A stretch of 64,000 nucleotides of DNA, taken from contig NZ_ATKM01000019.1 of the NCBI RefSeq assembly GCF_000418555.1, forward strand, positions 248,001 through 312,000, written 5' to 3'. Shown here one piece after another: positions 8,606 to 17,140 of the stretch. Made by a program: the position numbers and the translations under genes. The notes under the pieces are model-generated. The model was not told where the DNA came from, ran no database searches, and was given only the letters and a program-made list of their open reading frames with translations. Within the stretch, counting starts at the first letter, position 1, and every line of letters starts with the position of its first letter. The DNA comes from Pseudomonas sp. P818. GTDB lineage: Bacteria > Pseudomonadota > Gammaproteobacteria > Pseudomonadales > Pseudomonadaceae.

Positions 8606-9391
8606 ATGCGTAACCACGTCATGATCCCCGCCCTTCTGGCCCTGAGCGTCGGCCTTGCCGCCTGCTCGCACCAACCCAACGCCAACCTGGAATCGGCGCG
8701 TAGCAACTATTCCTCGCTGCAGAGCGATCCGCAGGCGAGCAAGGTCGCCGCCCTTGAAACCAAGGAAGCCAAGGAGTGGCTGGACAAGGCCGACAAGGCC
8801 TATCTGGACAAGGAAGACGAGAAGAAGGTCGACCAACTGGCTTACCTGACCAACAAACGTGTCGAGGTAGCCAAGCAGACCATCGCCCTGCGTACTGCCG
8901 AAGCCGAGCTGAAGAACACTTCGGCGCAACGCGCCCAGGCCCTGCTCGATGCGCGTGATGCGCAGATCCGCAAACTGCAAGAAAGCCTCAACGCCAAGCA
9001 GACCGAACGCGGCACCCTGGTGACCTTCGGCGACGTACTGTTCGACTTCAACAAGGCCGAGCTCAAGAGCAGCGCACTGCCCAATGTCACGCAGCTGGCG
9101 CGTTTCCTCCAGGAGAACCCTGAGCGCCAGGTGATCGTCGAGGGCTATACCGACAGCGTCGGCTCGGCCAGCTACAACCAGGGCCTGTCCGAGCGCCGCG
9201 CCGAGTCTGTGCGTCGTGCCTTGATTCGCGCCGGCGTGGAGCCGACGCGCATCGTCGCCCAGGGCTACGGCAAGGAGTATCCGGTTGCGGATAATTCCAC
9301 CGACTCCGGTCGCGCGCAGAATCGTCGTGTGGAGGTGACCATCTCCAACGACAACCAGCCTGTAGCTCCGCGCTCCTCTACCGGCGCCTGA
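8606..9391 (+). CDS. lptF: OmpA-family lipoprotein LptF
   Basis: This is a 261-residue lipoprotein. The signal ends in a lipobox LAAC after MIPALLALSVG, followed by a DUF4398-like helical segment (residues about 25–125). A C-terminal OmpA peptidoglycan-binding domain follows, with VTFGDVLFDFNKAELK, VEGYTDSVGSASYNQGLSERRAESV and AQNRRVEV. The Asp and Arg used to hold diaminopimelate are present. P. aeruginosa LptF is AlgU-regulated and supports survival under envelope stress; the same role is inferred here. I chose the ATG at 8606 because AAAGGA lies 8 nt upstream; ATG 8597 is an alternative. Confidence 0.88.
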   Translation: MRNHVMIPALLALSVGLAACSHQPNANLESARSNYSSLQSDPQASKVAALETKEAKEWLDKADKAYLDKEDEKKVDQLAYLTNKRVEVAKQTIALRTAEAELKNTSAQRAQALLDARDAQIRKLQESLNAKQTERGTLVTFGDVLFDFNKAELKSSALPNVTQLARFLQENPERQVIVEGYTDSVGSASYNQGLSERRAESVRRALIRAGVEPTRIVAQGYGKEYPVADNSTDSGRAQNRRVEVTISNDNQPVAPRSSTGA

Positions 9392-9407
9392 TCACAGCGC
9401 TGCAATG

Positions 9408-9437
9408 AAGAAACCCGCCTGATGGCGGGTTTCTTTT
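9408..9437 (+). terminator. intrinsic terminator of lptF
   Basis: AGAAACCCGCC and GGCGGGTTTCT form an 11-bp stem with a 4-nt loop, followed by TTT. It begins 17 bp after the lptF stop. Confidence 0.85.
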
Positions 9438-10208
9438 GGTTCTTCGCATATTTTGGGGAAAGTGCGGGTTGACACCGGACTGGCAAGTTTGTGTGCGCAT
9501 CGCTTGCTGACTTGGCACTATCCATTACCGAGTGCGCCAAAGAAGGCTTCCCTCGCTCCGGCTTGCGCCCCTTACGGGCGCCACACCTTTCTTGCTTGCC
9601 CAAGAAAGGTGCGCCAAAGAAGGGCACCCCGACATCCGGGTTTCGCTACGCGAAACTTCCCTCGCTCCGGCGCTGCTCCGGGGGCCGGCTTACATGGGCC
9701 ATCCTTGGCCCATTAAGCCTCTCGCCGCATCCATGCGGCTCGTCCCCCTCCGCAACACCTCCACTCGGCCTCCTGAAGGGGACCAGGTCGCGAGCTTGCA
9801 TAAGCTTTGCGGAACTGAAATTGGCGGCGTCTGGCCTTTGCTTTTTGTCTTTAACTGCGATGGTACAGACGACGGCCAAGTCCCCTTCAGGAGGCCGAGT
9901 GGAATCGCCGTGGAAGGGGTTGAGCGACATGGATGTCGCGAGAGCTGCGATGGGCCATGGATGGCCCTTCGCAGCGTGCCCCTGGAGCGGTGATGGAACG
10001 AGGGAACCCCGGCGTAGCCGGGGCCGTATGCAGGGGTGTGTTTCTTTGCTTACTTTCTTTGCACAAGCAAAGAAAGTGAGTCGCCCGTAAGGGGCGAAAC
10101 CCATCAGACCAGACGACACGCTAACGGATAGTGCCAAGTCATCGACAGCTAACACGTAATTGCCAGTCCGGTGTCAACCCACACTTTCCCCAAAATATGC
10201 GAAGAACC
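9438..10208. repeat. 771-bp noncoding quasi-palindromic element
   Basis: The ends are 49-bp inverted repeats (9438–9486 and 10160–10208) that differ at one position. Inside, matching segments recur in inverted order. They are 9509–9523 with 10126–10140 (15 bp, perfect), a CGCCCCTTACGGGCG-type segment near 9566 with one near 10081, and 9762–9783 with 9880–9901 (22 bp, perfect). CGTCTG and CAGACG lie near the centre. The pairs nest around about 9825–9832, so the whole block could fold as one long interrupted hairpin. Open frames on both strands inside it look like by-products of palindromy, not genes. It sits exactly between the lptF and aminopeptidase terminators. It could be a nonautonomous mobile repeat; no flanking target duplication was established. 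Confidence 0.75.
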
Positions 10209-10210
10209 AT

Positions 10211-10243
10211 GAAAAAGCCCCCGATGCATTCGCGGGCTTTTTC
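10211..10243 (-). terminator. intrinsic terminator of the aminopeptidase gene
   Basis: GAAAAAGCCC(C)CG and CGCGGGCTTTTTC flank a short loop, leaving a T-run on the minus strand just after the peptidase stop. The A/T-rich arms also allow termination in the other direction. Confidence 0.8.
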
Positions 10244-10290
10244 GCAGGGCACACCGTGCGCACCGGCCAGGATGCGCATGGCAAGCGAGG

Positions 10291-11901
10291 CTATTTGATC
10301 CAGTGCTTGCCCCAGTGGGTGATGTCGTAGGCCTGGGCGCTGCGCATCATCGCGCGCGAATCCCTGGACGCAGCAATCTCGTCATCGACGATCTTGGTCG
10401 ACAACGCCAGCCAGCTGGCGACGAAGGCCATGGCATCGCCATTGACCTCCAGCGCCCGCATATCGACGTTGTTCAGGTCATCGCAGGCTTCGTGGTAGCA
10501 CGGATCGAAGGCCTCGCCCGCAGTGCCGCCATAACGGCTGGCCTGCTCTTCGGACTTGACCACCTCAGCCCCGGTGAACAGCCCGCCGAAGGCGATGCCA
10601 TCGGTGAAGAACTGCGCATAGTCGGAACGGAAGCTGATCTCGTCGCCCTCGAACGGCAGACCGCGCAGGCGATAATACTCGCCGAACAGACGCTCGATGG
10701 CCGCCGAACCGGGCGGGCCTTGCAGGCCGAAGTCCGAGCCGTCGCCGTCATAGACGAAATAGGCGAAGTTCGGCGAGGCGATCATGTCGAAATTGAGGTA
10801 CGCCTTGATCTTCGCCTTCTCCTCGTCGGGCAGCTGATTGACGTAGAAGGTCGAGCCCACCAGCCCCGACTCCTCGGCGCCCCACCAGGCGAAGCGCAGC
10901 CTGTTCTTCGGCTTGGCCTTGGCCATCTGCACGGCCAGCTCCAGCAGTGCGGCGCTGCCCGAGCCGTTGTCGTTGATGCCGGCGCCCTCGAACACCGAAT
11001 CCAGGTGCGCGCCGAGCATCACCACGTTGCCGGCGTTGCCGCGCTTGCTCTCGGCCACCAGGTTGTGGGTCTGGGTCCGCTCGCGCACCACGTCAGTGAC
11101 CATACGCACCTGCTGCTCGGCCGTCTGCGCCAGGCTAACGCCCACGTCATAGGTGGCGAACAGCACCGGGATGCCACCGGAATAGGCATCGCCCAGGGTG
11201 GCGTTGAGCAGGCCCTTGCGGTCCTCGCTGTCGCCCTGATTGAAGATCACCACGCCCACAGCGCCAGCGGCAGCGGCGTTCTCGGCCTTGATCTGGAAGT
11301 TGCAGGTACCGCGCTGCAGCAGCGCAATGGAGCCCGCCGGGAAAGCGGCGAAGTCCTCGGCCTCGCAGCCGCTGCTGGACTGGTTGCCCTCGCCCAGGGC
11401 GATGTCCACCGCCGCCACCGGTGCACTGACATCGCCAGCATCGGTTTGCGACAGGTAGGTGAAGTCCACCTCCCACTCGAACTGCGCCGGAGTCGGCGCC
11501 AGGCTCTGCAGCACGCCGGGCCCTTGCGGGTAGAACGCACTGAACGGGAAGGCCTGCCGGGTGACCCTGTAGCCGGCACTTTCCAGCGTCGCCTGCACGT
11601 AGTCGAGCGAGCGCTCGTAACCAGGCAGGCCGGCGGCACGATTCCCCCCGTTGGCCAGGGCGATGTCATTGAACATTTGCAGGTGGGTCATGCTGTTGAC
11701 CGCCTGCATGCAGCGCGGCAGTAACAGCGGCGTGGCACTCAATACACCGGAGCGGCACTCCGCCGACCCGAGCCGCGTCGGGCTCCAGAACTGATCGAAC
11801 AGTTCACTGACATCGAGCCCCTTGGCCGCAGTGGCCTGCCCGGAAATGGCCGCCAGCAAGGCGGCGCCCAGTAGACGGCGATTATTGATCTTGTTGCGCA
11901 T
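10291..11901 (-). CDS. secreted M28 zinc aminopeptidase, PaAP-like
   Basis: The 536-residue precursor matches the P. aeruginosa aminopeptidase PaAP (PA2939) in length and motifs. It has a signal peptide (RRLLGAALLAAISGQATA), a protease-associated domain (about 140–270, with GSIALLQRGTCNFQIKAENA) and the M28 catalytic domain. All di-zinc ligand motifs are present: GAHLDSV, GINDNGSGSA, WWGAEESG, NFDMI and YHEACDD. It is exported, in P. aeruginosa by type II secretion, and removes N-terminal residues, with a preference for leucine. The start at 11901 has GGAGG 5 nt upstream. The gene stands alone between the palindromic element and a 336-bp promoter region. Confidence 0.92.
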   Translation of the reverse strand: MRNKINNRRLLGAALLAAISGQATAAKGLDVSELFDQFWSPTRLGSAECRSGVLSATPLLLPRCMQAVNSMTHLQMFNDIALANGGNRAAGLPGYERSLDYVQATLESAGYRVTRQAFPFSAFYPQGPGVLQSLAPTPAQFEWEVDFTYLSQTDAGDVSAPVAAVDIALGEGNQSSSGCEAEDFAAFPAGSIALLQRGTCNFQIKAENAAAAGAVGVVIFNQGDSEDRKGLLNATLGDAYSGGIPVLFATYDVGVSLAQTAEQQVRMVTDVVRERTQTHNLVAESKRGNAGNVVMLGAHLDSVFEGAGINDNGSGSAALLELAVQMAKAKPKNRLRFAWWGAEESGLVGSTFYVNQLPDEEKAKIKAYLNFDMIASPNFAYFVYDGDGSDFGLQGPPGSAAIERLFGEYYRLRGLPFEGDEISFRSDYAQFFTDGIAFGGLFTGAEVVKSEEQASRYGGTAGEAFDPCYHEACDDLNNVDMRALEVNGDAMAFVASWLALSTKIVDDEIAASRDSRAMMRSAQAYDITHWGKHWIK

Positions 11902-12237
11902 GTAATCCTCCAATCCATATTTGGAGATCGAGAAGAGCGGCAGCGCTTGTGGCGCCAGCGCGGTGCGTCCCTTTACTGCGTCGTTTGGACGTGAAAGACG
12001 CTAGCCCGAGTTATTCCATCGCGCGAATTTAAAATCGTATTTTTTGCTGAAAATAGAGATCGATCACTGCAGATGCCAGCAAATAGCCAGCAAAGATTCA
12101 CTCAAGTACAGCGCCCCCGGCATCTCGTGGCGATGTCAGGTAGACTTCCGCCCATGTCACTGCACTTGCGGCGCGAGCATTCATTCGCCCGCTGACGCAG
12201 CCAACCCCATCGCGAACCCGCCAAAGACCGAAGCCCA
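11902..12237. other. divergent promoter region between the aminopeptidase and yejK
   Basis: This 336-bp region has no supported gene. An AT-rich block near 12025–12060, unusual for this GC-rich DNA, is the likeliest site of promoters. I could not assign specific −10/−35 boxes. Confidence 0.4.
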
Positions 12238-13245
12238 ATGCCGATCCGCCACTGCATCGTCCACCTGATCGACAAGAAACCCGATGGCAGCCCCGCCGTG
12301 CTACACGCACGCGACAGCGAGCTGGCCACCTCGCAAGCCATGGAGAACCTGCTGGCCGACCTCAACGAGAGCTATAACGCCAAGCAGGGCAAGGCCTGGG
12401 GCCTGTTCCACGAGGAGTCCGGCGCCTACCCGTTCAGCGGCTGGCTCAAGGCCTACCTAGATGGCGAGCAGGACTTCACCGCCTTCAGCCGCCAGGCCGT
12501 CGAGCACCTGCAGAAGCTGATGGAAGAATCCAACCTGTCCACCGGCGGCCATGTGCTGTTCGCCCACTACCAGCAGGGCATGACCGACTACCTGGCCATC
12601 GCCCTGCTGCACCACAGCGAAGGCGTAGCGGTGACCGACGCGCTGGACGTGACCCCGGCCAAGCACCTGGACCTGGGTCAACTGCACCTGGCCGCGCGCA
12701 TCAACATCAGCGAGTGGCAGAACAACAAGCAGTCCAAGCAGTACATCTCCTTCATCAAGGGCAAGAACGGCAAGAAAGTCTCGGATTACTTCCGCGATTT
12801 CATCGGCTGCCAGGAAGGCGTCGACGGCCCGGGCGAGACGCGCACCCTGCTAAAGGCCTTCAGCGATTTCGTGGAAAGCGAGGACCTACCCGAAGAGCAG
12901 GCGCGCGAGAAAACCAAGACCCTGGTCGGCTACGCCACCAGCCAGGCCAAGCTGGGCGAGCCAATCACCCTCGACGAGCTGTCCGGGCTGATCGACGAAG
13001 ACCGTCCGCGCGCGTTCTACGAGCACATCCGCAACAAGGACTACGGCATGGCCCCGGAATTTCCGGCGGACAAACGTACCCTGAACCAGTTCCAGCGCTT
13101 CACCGGCCGCGCCGAGGGCCTGTCGATCAGCTTCGAAGCGCACCTGCTGGGCTCCAAGGTCGAGTACGACGAGGGCCGCGACATGCTGATCATTCGCCAG
13201 CTGCCGACCCAGTTGAAGGATCAGCTCAAGCGCCGTCAGGATTGA
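12238..13245 (+). CDS. yejK: nucleoid-associated protein YejK (NdpA)
   Basis: The 335-residue protein begins MPIRHCIVHLIDKKPDGSPA, the signature start of the YejK/NdpA family. These are 37-kDa proteins found with the nucleoid fraction whose activity is not defined. Further family segments are HVLFAHYQQGMTDYLAIALLHH, NISEWQNNKQSKQYISF and KVSDYFRDFIGC. Length is typical. It is the first gene of a tight operon: its TGA is one base from the ATG of the polyphosphate-kinase-like gene. Confidence 0.93.
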   Translation: MPIRHCIVHLIDKKPDGSPAVLHARDSELATSQAMENLLADLNESYNAKQGKAWGLFHEESGAYPFSGWLKAYLDGEQDFTAFSRQAVEHLQKLMEESNLSTGGHVLFAHYQQGMTDYLAIALLHHSEGVAVTDALDVTPAKHLDLGQLHLAARINISEWQNNKQSKQYISFIKGKNGKKVSDYFRDFIGCQEGVDGPGETRTLLKAFSDFVESEDLPEEQAREKTKTLVGYATSQAKLGEPITLDELSGLIDEDRPRAFYEHIRNKDYGMAPEFPADKRTLNQFQRFTGRAEGLSISFEAHLLGSKVEYDEGRDMLIIRQLPTQLKDQLKRRQD

Positions 13246-13246
13246 G

Positions 13247-14092
13247 ATGAGCGCGCGCCTGGCCGATGAGCTGCTCGACGCCTGCCTGTGCCGGCCAGAG
13301 GCACCGTTGGCGGGCGATCCGGCAAGCGACCTGGGCCTGGACAAGGCCGACTGCAAGGCGCGTCTGGAGCAACTCAAGCCCTGGTTGCAGGAGCAACAGA
13401 CGCGCCTGTGGGCCAATCGTCAGCGGGCCCTGCTGCTGGTGCTGCAAGGCCCGGATTGCAGCGGCAAGGACGGCGTCATCCGCCGCGTGCTCAGCGCCTG
13501 TAATCCGCAGGGGTTGGCGGTGCACAGCTTCCAGGCGCCCACGACGCAGGAACGCAGCCAGCATTTTCTCCAACGCTATCGCCAGCGCCTGCCGGCGCCG
13601 GGAATGATCGGCGTGTTCAATCGCAGCCAGTACGAAGCGCTGATCTGCGATCCGCTGGACGGCCTGTGCGGCGAGGATGAGCTGCCGGCACGCCTGGGCG
13701 AGGTGCTCGCCTTCGAACGGCACATGGCGCAGAGCGGCACCGTGGTACTCAAGTGCTACCTGCAGATCGACAAGGCCGAGCAATACCGGCGCCTGGTCGA
13801 ACGCATCGAGAAACCGTCCAAACGCTGGAAGCTCAAGGCCAGCGATCTGCTCTCGCACCGCCAGTTCGACGAGCGCCAGCGGCGCTGGGCCGAACTGCTG
13901 AGCGCCAGCCACAGCAGCGCGTCGCCCTGGTACGTGATCCCAGCGCACAAGCGCTGGTTGCGCGACCTTGTGATTGCCAGCCTGCTGGCCCGCGAGCTGG
14001 AAAAACTCGCGCTGCAGTGGCCGGATCGGCCGGCACCCTTTACTCTGCAGCAATTGCAAGCCGCCACCACGCACAAGGACGCGCCGCAATGA
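13247..14092 (+). CDS. polyphosphate kinase 2 (PPK2) family protein
   Basis: This 281-residue cytoplasmic protein has the PPK2 core. The Walker A is GPDCSGKDG (residues 68–76), followed by a FNRSQYEALI segment where PPK2 enzymes have FNRSHYE, then KRWKLKASDL and WYVIPAHKRW. PPK2 proteins transfer phosphate between polyphosphate and nucleotides. The family's usual TSGKDG/AAGKGG lid reads CSGKDG here, and the His of FNRSHYE is Gln, so substrate class cannot be fixed from sequence. It is translationally coupled on both sides: 1 nt after yejK, and ATGA overlap with the glutaredoxin gene. Confidence 0.85.
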   Translation: MSARLADELLDACLCRPEAPLAGDPASDLGLDKADCKARLEQLKPWLQEQQTRLWANRQRALLLVLQGPDCSGKDGVIRRVLSACNPQGLAVHSFQAPTTQERSQHFLQRYRQRLPAPGMIGVFNRSQYEALICDPLDGLCGEDELPARLGEVLAFERHMAQSGTVVLKCYLQIDKAEQYRRLVERIEKPSKRWKLKASDLLSHRQFDERQRRWAELLSASHSSASPWYVIPAHKRWLRDLVIASLLARELEKLALQWPDRPAPFTLQQLQAATTHKDAPQ

Positions 14093-14409
14093 AGAAGATC
14101 CTGCTGATCCTCACCGCCCTGGCCCTGTGGCAGAACTGGGACAGGATCGACCGCTGGCTGAATCCGCCGCAGGCCAGCAATGGCAGCGGCGAGATCGTGC
14201 TCTACGCGACGCAATGGTGCGGCTACTGCGCCAAGACCCGCGAGCTGTTCGCCGAGGACGGCATCGCCTATCGCGAAGTGAATATCGAGACCGATGCCGC
14301 CGGCCGCGCCCAATACCAGGCGCTTGGCGGCCGCGGTGTGCCGGTGATCGACATGCGCGGCCAGGTCATCCACGGCTACGACGTGCGCGCCATCCGCGCC
14401 GCCTACTGA
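14089..14409 (+). CDS. membrane-anchored glutaredoxin-like protein
   Basis: The 106-residue protein has a short N-terminal hydrophobic segment (ILLILTALALW). A glutaredoxin fold follows, with CGYC at residues 44–47 and the cis-Pro loop GGRGVPVIDMRG. It probably faces the periplasm or sits at the inner membrane as a small dithiol redox protein; topology is inferred. The last base-pairs of the upstream kinase gene overlap its start (ATGA). Being third in the yejK operon suggests co-expression, but there is no obvious shared pathway. Confidence 0.8.
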   Translation: MKKILLILTALALWQNWDRIDRWLNPPQASNGSGEIVLYATQWCGYCAKTRELFAEDGIAYREVNIETDAAGRAQYQALGGRGVPVIDMRGQVIHGYDVRAIRAAY

Positions 14410-14418
14410 AAGTTGGTT

Positions 14419-15354
14419 TCAGCGCGCCTCGATACGGAAACCCAGGCGCGGGAAGTGCACATGCACGATGCCGGCACGCTCGTCCTCGCGACGCAGAATC
14501 AGCTCGTCGCGCCCGGCGTGCAGCAATTCACCCCGCACCGGGTCGACGCCATAGTCCACCGCCGCAATGCTCACCGCCTGGCCGGCCGCGAAGCCGTTGG
14601 GGTCGACGAAGGCTTCGTCCGGCAGCGCTGCCGGCGTTGCCTCGCGCGCCACGGCGATCGCCTGCTCACTGCTCATCTCGCTCAACGATCCGTGGCCGAA
14701 GCCCAGCACGCGGGCGAGCCAGGCAGCGACCTCGGGATAGTCGTCGACCAGGGGCGAAGTGACTGGCGTGCCGCGCAGGAACCACAGGCAATGGGCCACG
14801 GAGAAGTCGGCATGTGATGGCTCACCGAAAAGGAAGTCACCCTGCTCGCGCCGCAGCTGGTATTGCAATGCCCCCATCAAAGCCGGCCACTGATGCTTGG
14901 CCTGCTCCAGCGGCAGTCGGGTCGCGCTGCCACCGGAAAACAGCGCACTGCGGTCGGCGGCGAAGGCCTTGGCGAACTCGGGCGGCACCTTGGCGAAGCG
15001 CAGCGCCATCGACTCAGGCTGGAACACCAGCGCCACGACGTGCTGGAACAGCACCGAGTCGGCCCATTGCGAGAGCAGGCCGACGTTGAACTCCTGACCT
15101 TCGGGGAACAGTGCCGGTGTGGCTTTCTCGGCCTCCAGACGGCGAGCGATCAGCGCGGTATCGCAATAGATGTCGGCACCGATCTGCAGCACCGGAGTCT
15201 TGCGGTAGCCGCCGGTCAACGCGGTGAGGTCGGGCTTGGGCATCACCGGAGGGATCATCACCGAACGCCAGGACAGCTGCTTGAAGCCCAGCATCAGACG
15301 GGCCTTTTCGGCGAACGGAGAGGTCGGGTAATGGTGCAGGATCAGCTCGTGCAT
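14419..15354 (-). CDS. glutathione S-transferase family protein
   Basis: The 311-residue protein begins MHELILHHYPTSPFAEKARLMLGFK, an N-terminal thioredoxin-like GST domain. It continues with the glutathione-site segment GYRKTPVLQIGADIYCDTALIARRL and an all-helical C-terminal domain (GDFLFGEPSHADFSVAHCLWFL). The C-terminal 80 residues beyond the usual GST length form an extra beta-rich tail (AVSIAAVDYGVDPVRGELLHAG). GGAG lies 6 nt before the start. The role is probably conjugation or reduction of an electrophile in the cytoplasm; the substrate is unknown. Confidence 0.85.
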   Translation of the reverse strand: MHELILHHYPTSPFAEKARLMLGFKQLSWRSVMIPPVMPKPDLTALTGGYRKTPVLQIGADIYCDTALIARRLEAEKATPALFPEGQEFNVGLLSQWADSVLFQHVVALVFQPESMALRFAKVPPEFAKAFAADRSALFSGGSATRLPLEQAKHQWPALMGALQYQLRREQGDFLFGEPSHADFSVAHCLWFLRGTPVTSPLVDDYPEVAAWLARVLGFGHGSLSEMSSEQAIAVAREATPAALPDEAFVDPNGFAAGQAVSIAAVDYGVDPVRGELLHAGRDELILRREDERAGIVHVHFPRLGFRIEAR

Positions 15355-15418
15355 GGCGCGCTCCGCGGCAGGATCGAAAGCCCCAGCTTAACCGCAGCGC
15401 CTGGTTACGCCCACCGCC

Positions 15419-15700
15419 TCAGGATGATGCCGCGCTATCAACGGCCAGAATGAGCGCCTCTTTGGCGCGTTTGCTCAGGCGCTTGATCGCCCGCTCACGG
15501 CGCAACGCATCGCCCTTGCCGGCACAGGCTTCGACATAGGCCAGCGCCAGCGCGGGGCTGGTGTGGAAGAAACGCGCGCCCTTGCCGCTCTGATGCTGGG
15601 CGAAACGCCGCTGCGGATCATCGCTGATGCCGCAATACAGCGCGCCATTGGCCGCACGCACCAGATAGACGAACCAGGCCTTTTCAACCGCCGCATTCAT
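15419..15700 (-). CDS. GIY-YIG domain nuclease-like protein (UPF0213/YhbQ type)
   Basis: This 93-residue single-domain protein reads MNAAVEKAWFVYLVRAANGALYCGISDDPQRRFAQH. It carries the VYLVR and YCGIS strands (variant of GIY–YIG), the catalytic Arg in the following helix, and the KGARFF segment. A conserved Glu occurs in AYVEACAGKGDALRRERAIKR. Such small proteins are structure-specific DNA endonuclease candidates. The start ATG overlaps the stop of pcs (ATGA), implying translational coupling; an in-frame GTG six codons earlier is less likely. Confidence 0.85.
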   Translation of the reverse strand: MNAAVEKAWFVYLVRAANGALYCGISDDPQRRFAQHQSGKGARFFHTSPALALAYVEACAGKGDALRRERAIKRLSKRAKEALILAVDSAASS

Positions 15701-16416
15701 CCGCGTGCAGGGAACCACTCACGCGTCGAGCGCCACAGGCACATGCCGACGAAGTAGGCCGAGGCCAGCCACCACAACCCCAGCAGCCAGAACTGGTTGG
15801 CCGGGTACTGCAGAATCAGCAACGCGCTGGAGAGCATCCAGACGAAGGTCACCAGGATATTCAGCGGCATGAACTGACGTACGCGGAACGGATGCAGGAA
15901 CTTCATCTTGGTCAGGGTCAGGCCGGCCAGCAGGACTATCACGCCCAAGGTGACCCAGGGATGCACATCGAGAATGTAGAAATACAGGACCACCACATTC
16001 CAGGCCGCCGGGAAGCCGACGAAGTAGTTGTCCTTGCTCTTCATGTTCAGATTGCAGAAACAGAACAGCGAAGACAGCAGAATCAGGCCGACGGCGAACA
16101 GCGGTGTGTAATCCGGCAGCGGGATGAAGCGATAAAGGAAGATTGCGGGGATAAACACATAGGTGAGGTAGTCGATCACCAGATCGAGCGTGGAGCCGTC
16201 GAAATGCGGCAGCACGCCCTTGACGTCGTAACGGCGCGCCAGCGAACCGTCCAGGCCATCGACCAGCAGGGCCAGGCCGAGCCATAGCAGACACTGCTTG
16301 GGTTGGCCGTCGAGTACAGCCAGCAATGCCAACAGCGCAAGGATCACGCCGCTGGCGGTAACGGCATGGACCCCCCAGGCCTTGGCCTGTTTTACGGCAA
16401 CGATCAATTCGGTCAC
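15697..16416 (-). CDS. pcs: phosphatidylcholine synthase
   Basis: This is an integral membrane CDP-alcohol phosphotransferase of about 239 residues with roughly eight hydrophobic segments. The signature DGLDGSLARRYDV…GSTLDLVIDYLTYVF has the Pcs-specific spacing of twelve residues between AR and the GxxxDxxxD part. Pcs makes phosphatidylcholine directly from CDP-diacylglycerol and choline in the inner membrane. I favour the GTG at 16416 (VTELIVAVKQAKAW); a GTG eleven codons upstream at 16449 is also open and neither ribosome site is strong. The gene overlaps the GIY-YIG gene by four bases. Confidence 0.92.
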   Translation of the reverse strand: MTELIVAVKQAKAWGVHAVTASGVILALLALLAVLDGQPKQCLLWLGLALLVDGLDGSLARRYDVKGVLPHFDGSTLDLVIDYLTYVFIPAIFLYRFIPLPDYTPLFAVGLILLSSLFCFCNLNMKSKDNYFVGFPAAWNVVVLYFYILDVHPWVTLGVIVLLAGLTLTKMKFLHPFRVRQFMPLNILVTFVWMLSSALLILQYPANQFWLLGLWWLASAYFVGMCLWRSTREWFPARG

Positions 16417-16517
16417 GGCAGGTCTCGATTGGCAGTGGAGGTGCGGCACCCCATGTGCGCACTCTCGTTATTGAAGGCTAAGACCAAATAGCCTACCACT
16501 GCGTTCCTTCGCCCGCC

Positions 16518-16988
16518 TCAGCGCGAAGCGCGGAATTGGGCCAGACCGCGTGCCGCCTGTCGACGAATGGCGGCCTGAACCGGTGGTGCCCACCCCAGCA
16601 GCAGCCCTTTGCCACCCAGCGCCTGACGCGCCCAGCGCCAGAGATCGAAGTGGTCGCGATGCTCGACGATCAGCCCGTCGCGAAACACGAACCGCGCCTG
16701 AATGTGATTGACCACCTGACGACCGGTTGCGCTGAAACGGTAGCGAGCGACCCAGCGCGCGCTACCGGCATGATCATCGGCATGCACCGAGTCGAAGATC
16801 AGCGAAAAGTCTTCGGCACGGCTGCAGAGCATGCGCCACATATCCCCCGCCTCCGCGCCGCGCAGGCCGATGAACACCGGGTCGGAGAAACGCACATCCT
16901 CGGCGTAACAGGCCGCCATGGTCTCGGCATCGAGCTTCTGGAAGGCGCTGTAGAAACGCTGCAGTAGATCGGCGTTGGGGTGACTCAT
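16518..16988 (-). CDS. NTF2-like / SnoaL-like family protein
   Basis: The 156-residue cytoplasmic protein shows the NTF2-like cone fold pattern. MSHPNADLLQRFYSAFQKLDAETMAACYAEDVRFSDPVF is followed by RYRFSATGRQVVNHIQARFVFRDGLIVEHRDHFDLW. The His-Asp pair in EHRDHFD often lines the pocket in this fold. AGGAG precedes the ATG by 6–7 nt. Members bind or isomerise diverse small molecules, and nothing here identifies the ligand. It is divergent from the GlxA-type regulator. Confidence 0.75.
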   Translation of the reverse strand: MSHPNADLLQRFYSAFQKLDAETMAACYAEDVRFSDPVFIGLRGAEAGDMWRMLCSRAEDFSLIFDSVHADDHAGSARWVARYRFSATGRQVVNHIQARFVFRDGLIVEHRDHFDLWRWARQALGGKGLLLGWAPPVQAAIRRQAARGLAQFRASR

Positions 16989-17140
16989 GATTCGCTCCTG
17001 CGTGGCTGTCGGTAATGCAGGCAGCGCCTGCGCTCCGTCGGTGAATGCAGCCTAGTCTGTGCTGCAGAGGGCAACATGGCGATTGGCTATAAAGACAACT
17101 TTGTGTCAATAATCGCCAAATCTATGCAAGAGCCGTTTCC

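Noticed and set aside
9491..10155. Open frames of 140–200 codons on both strands inside the quasi-palindrome
   Set aside because: Both strands are open because the DNA is palindromic; products look like translated repeats and lack ribosome sites and domains.
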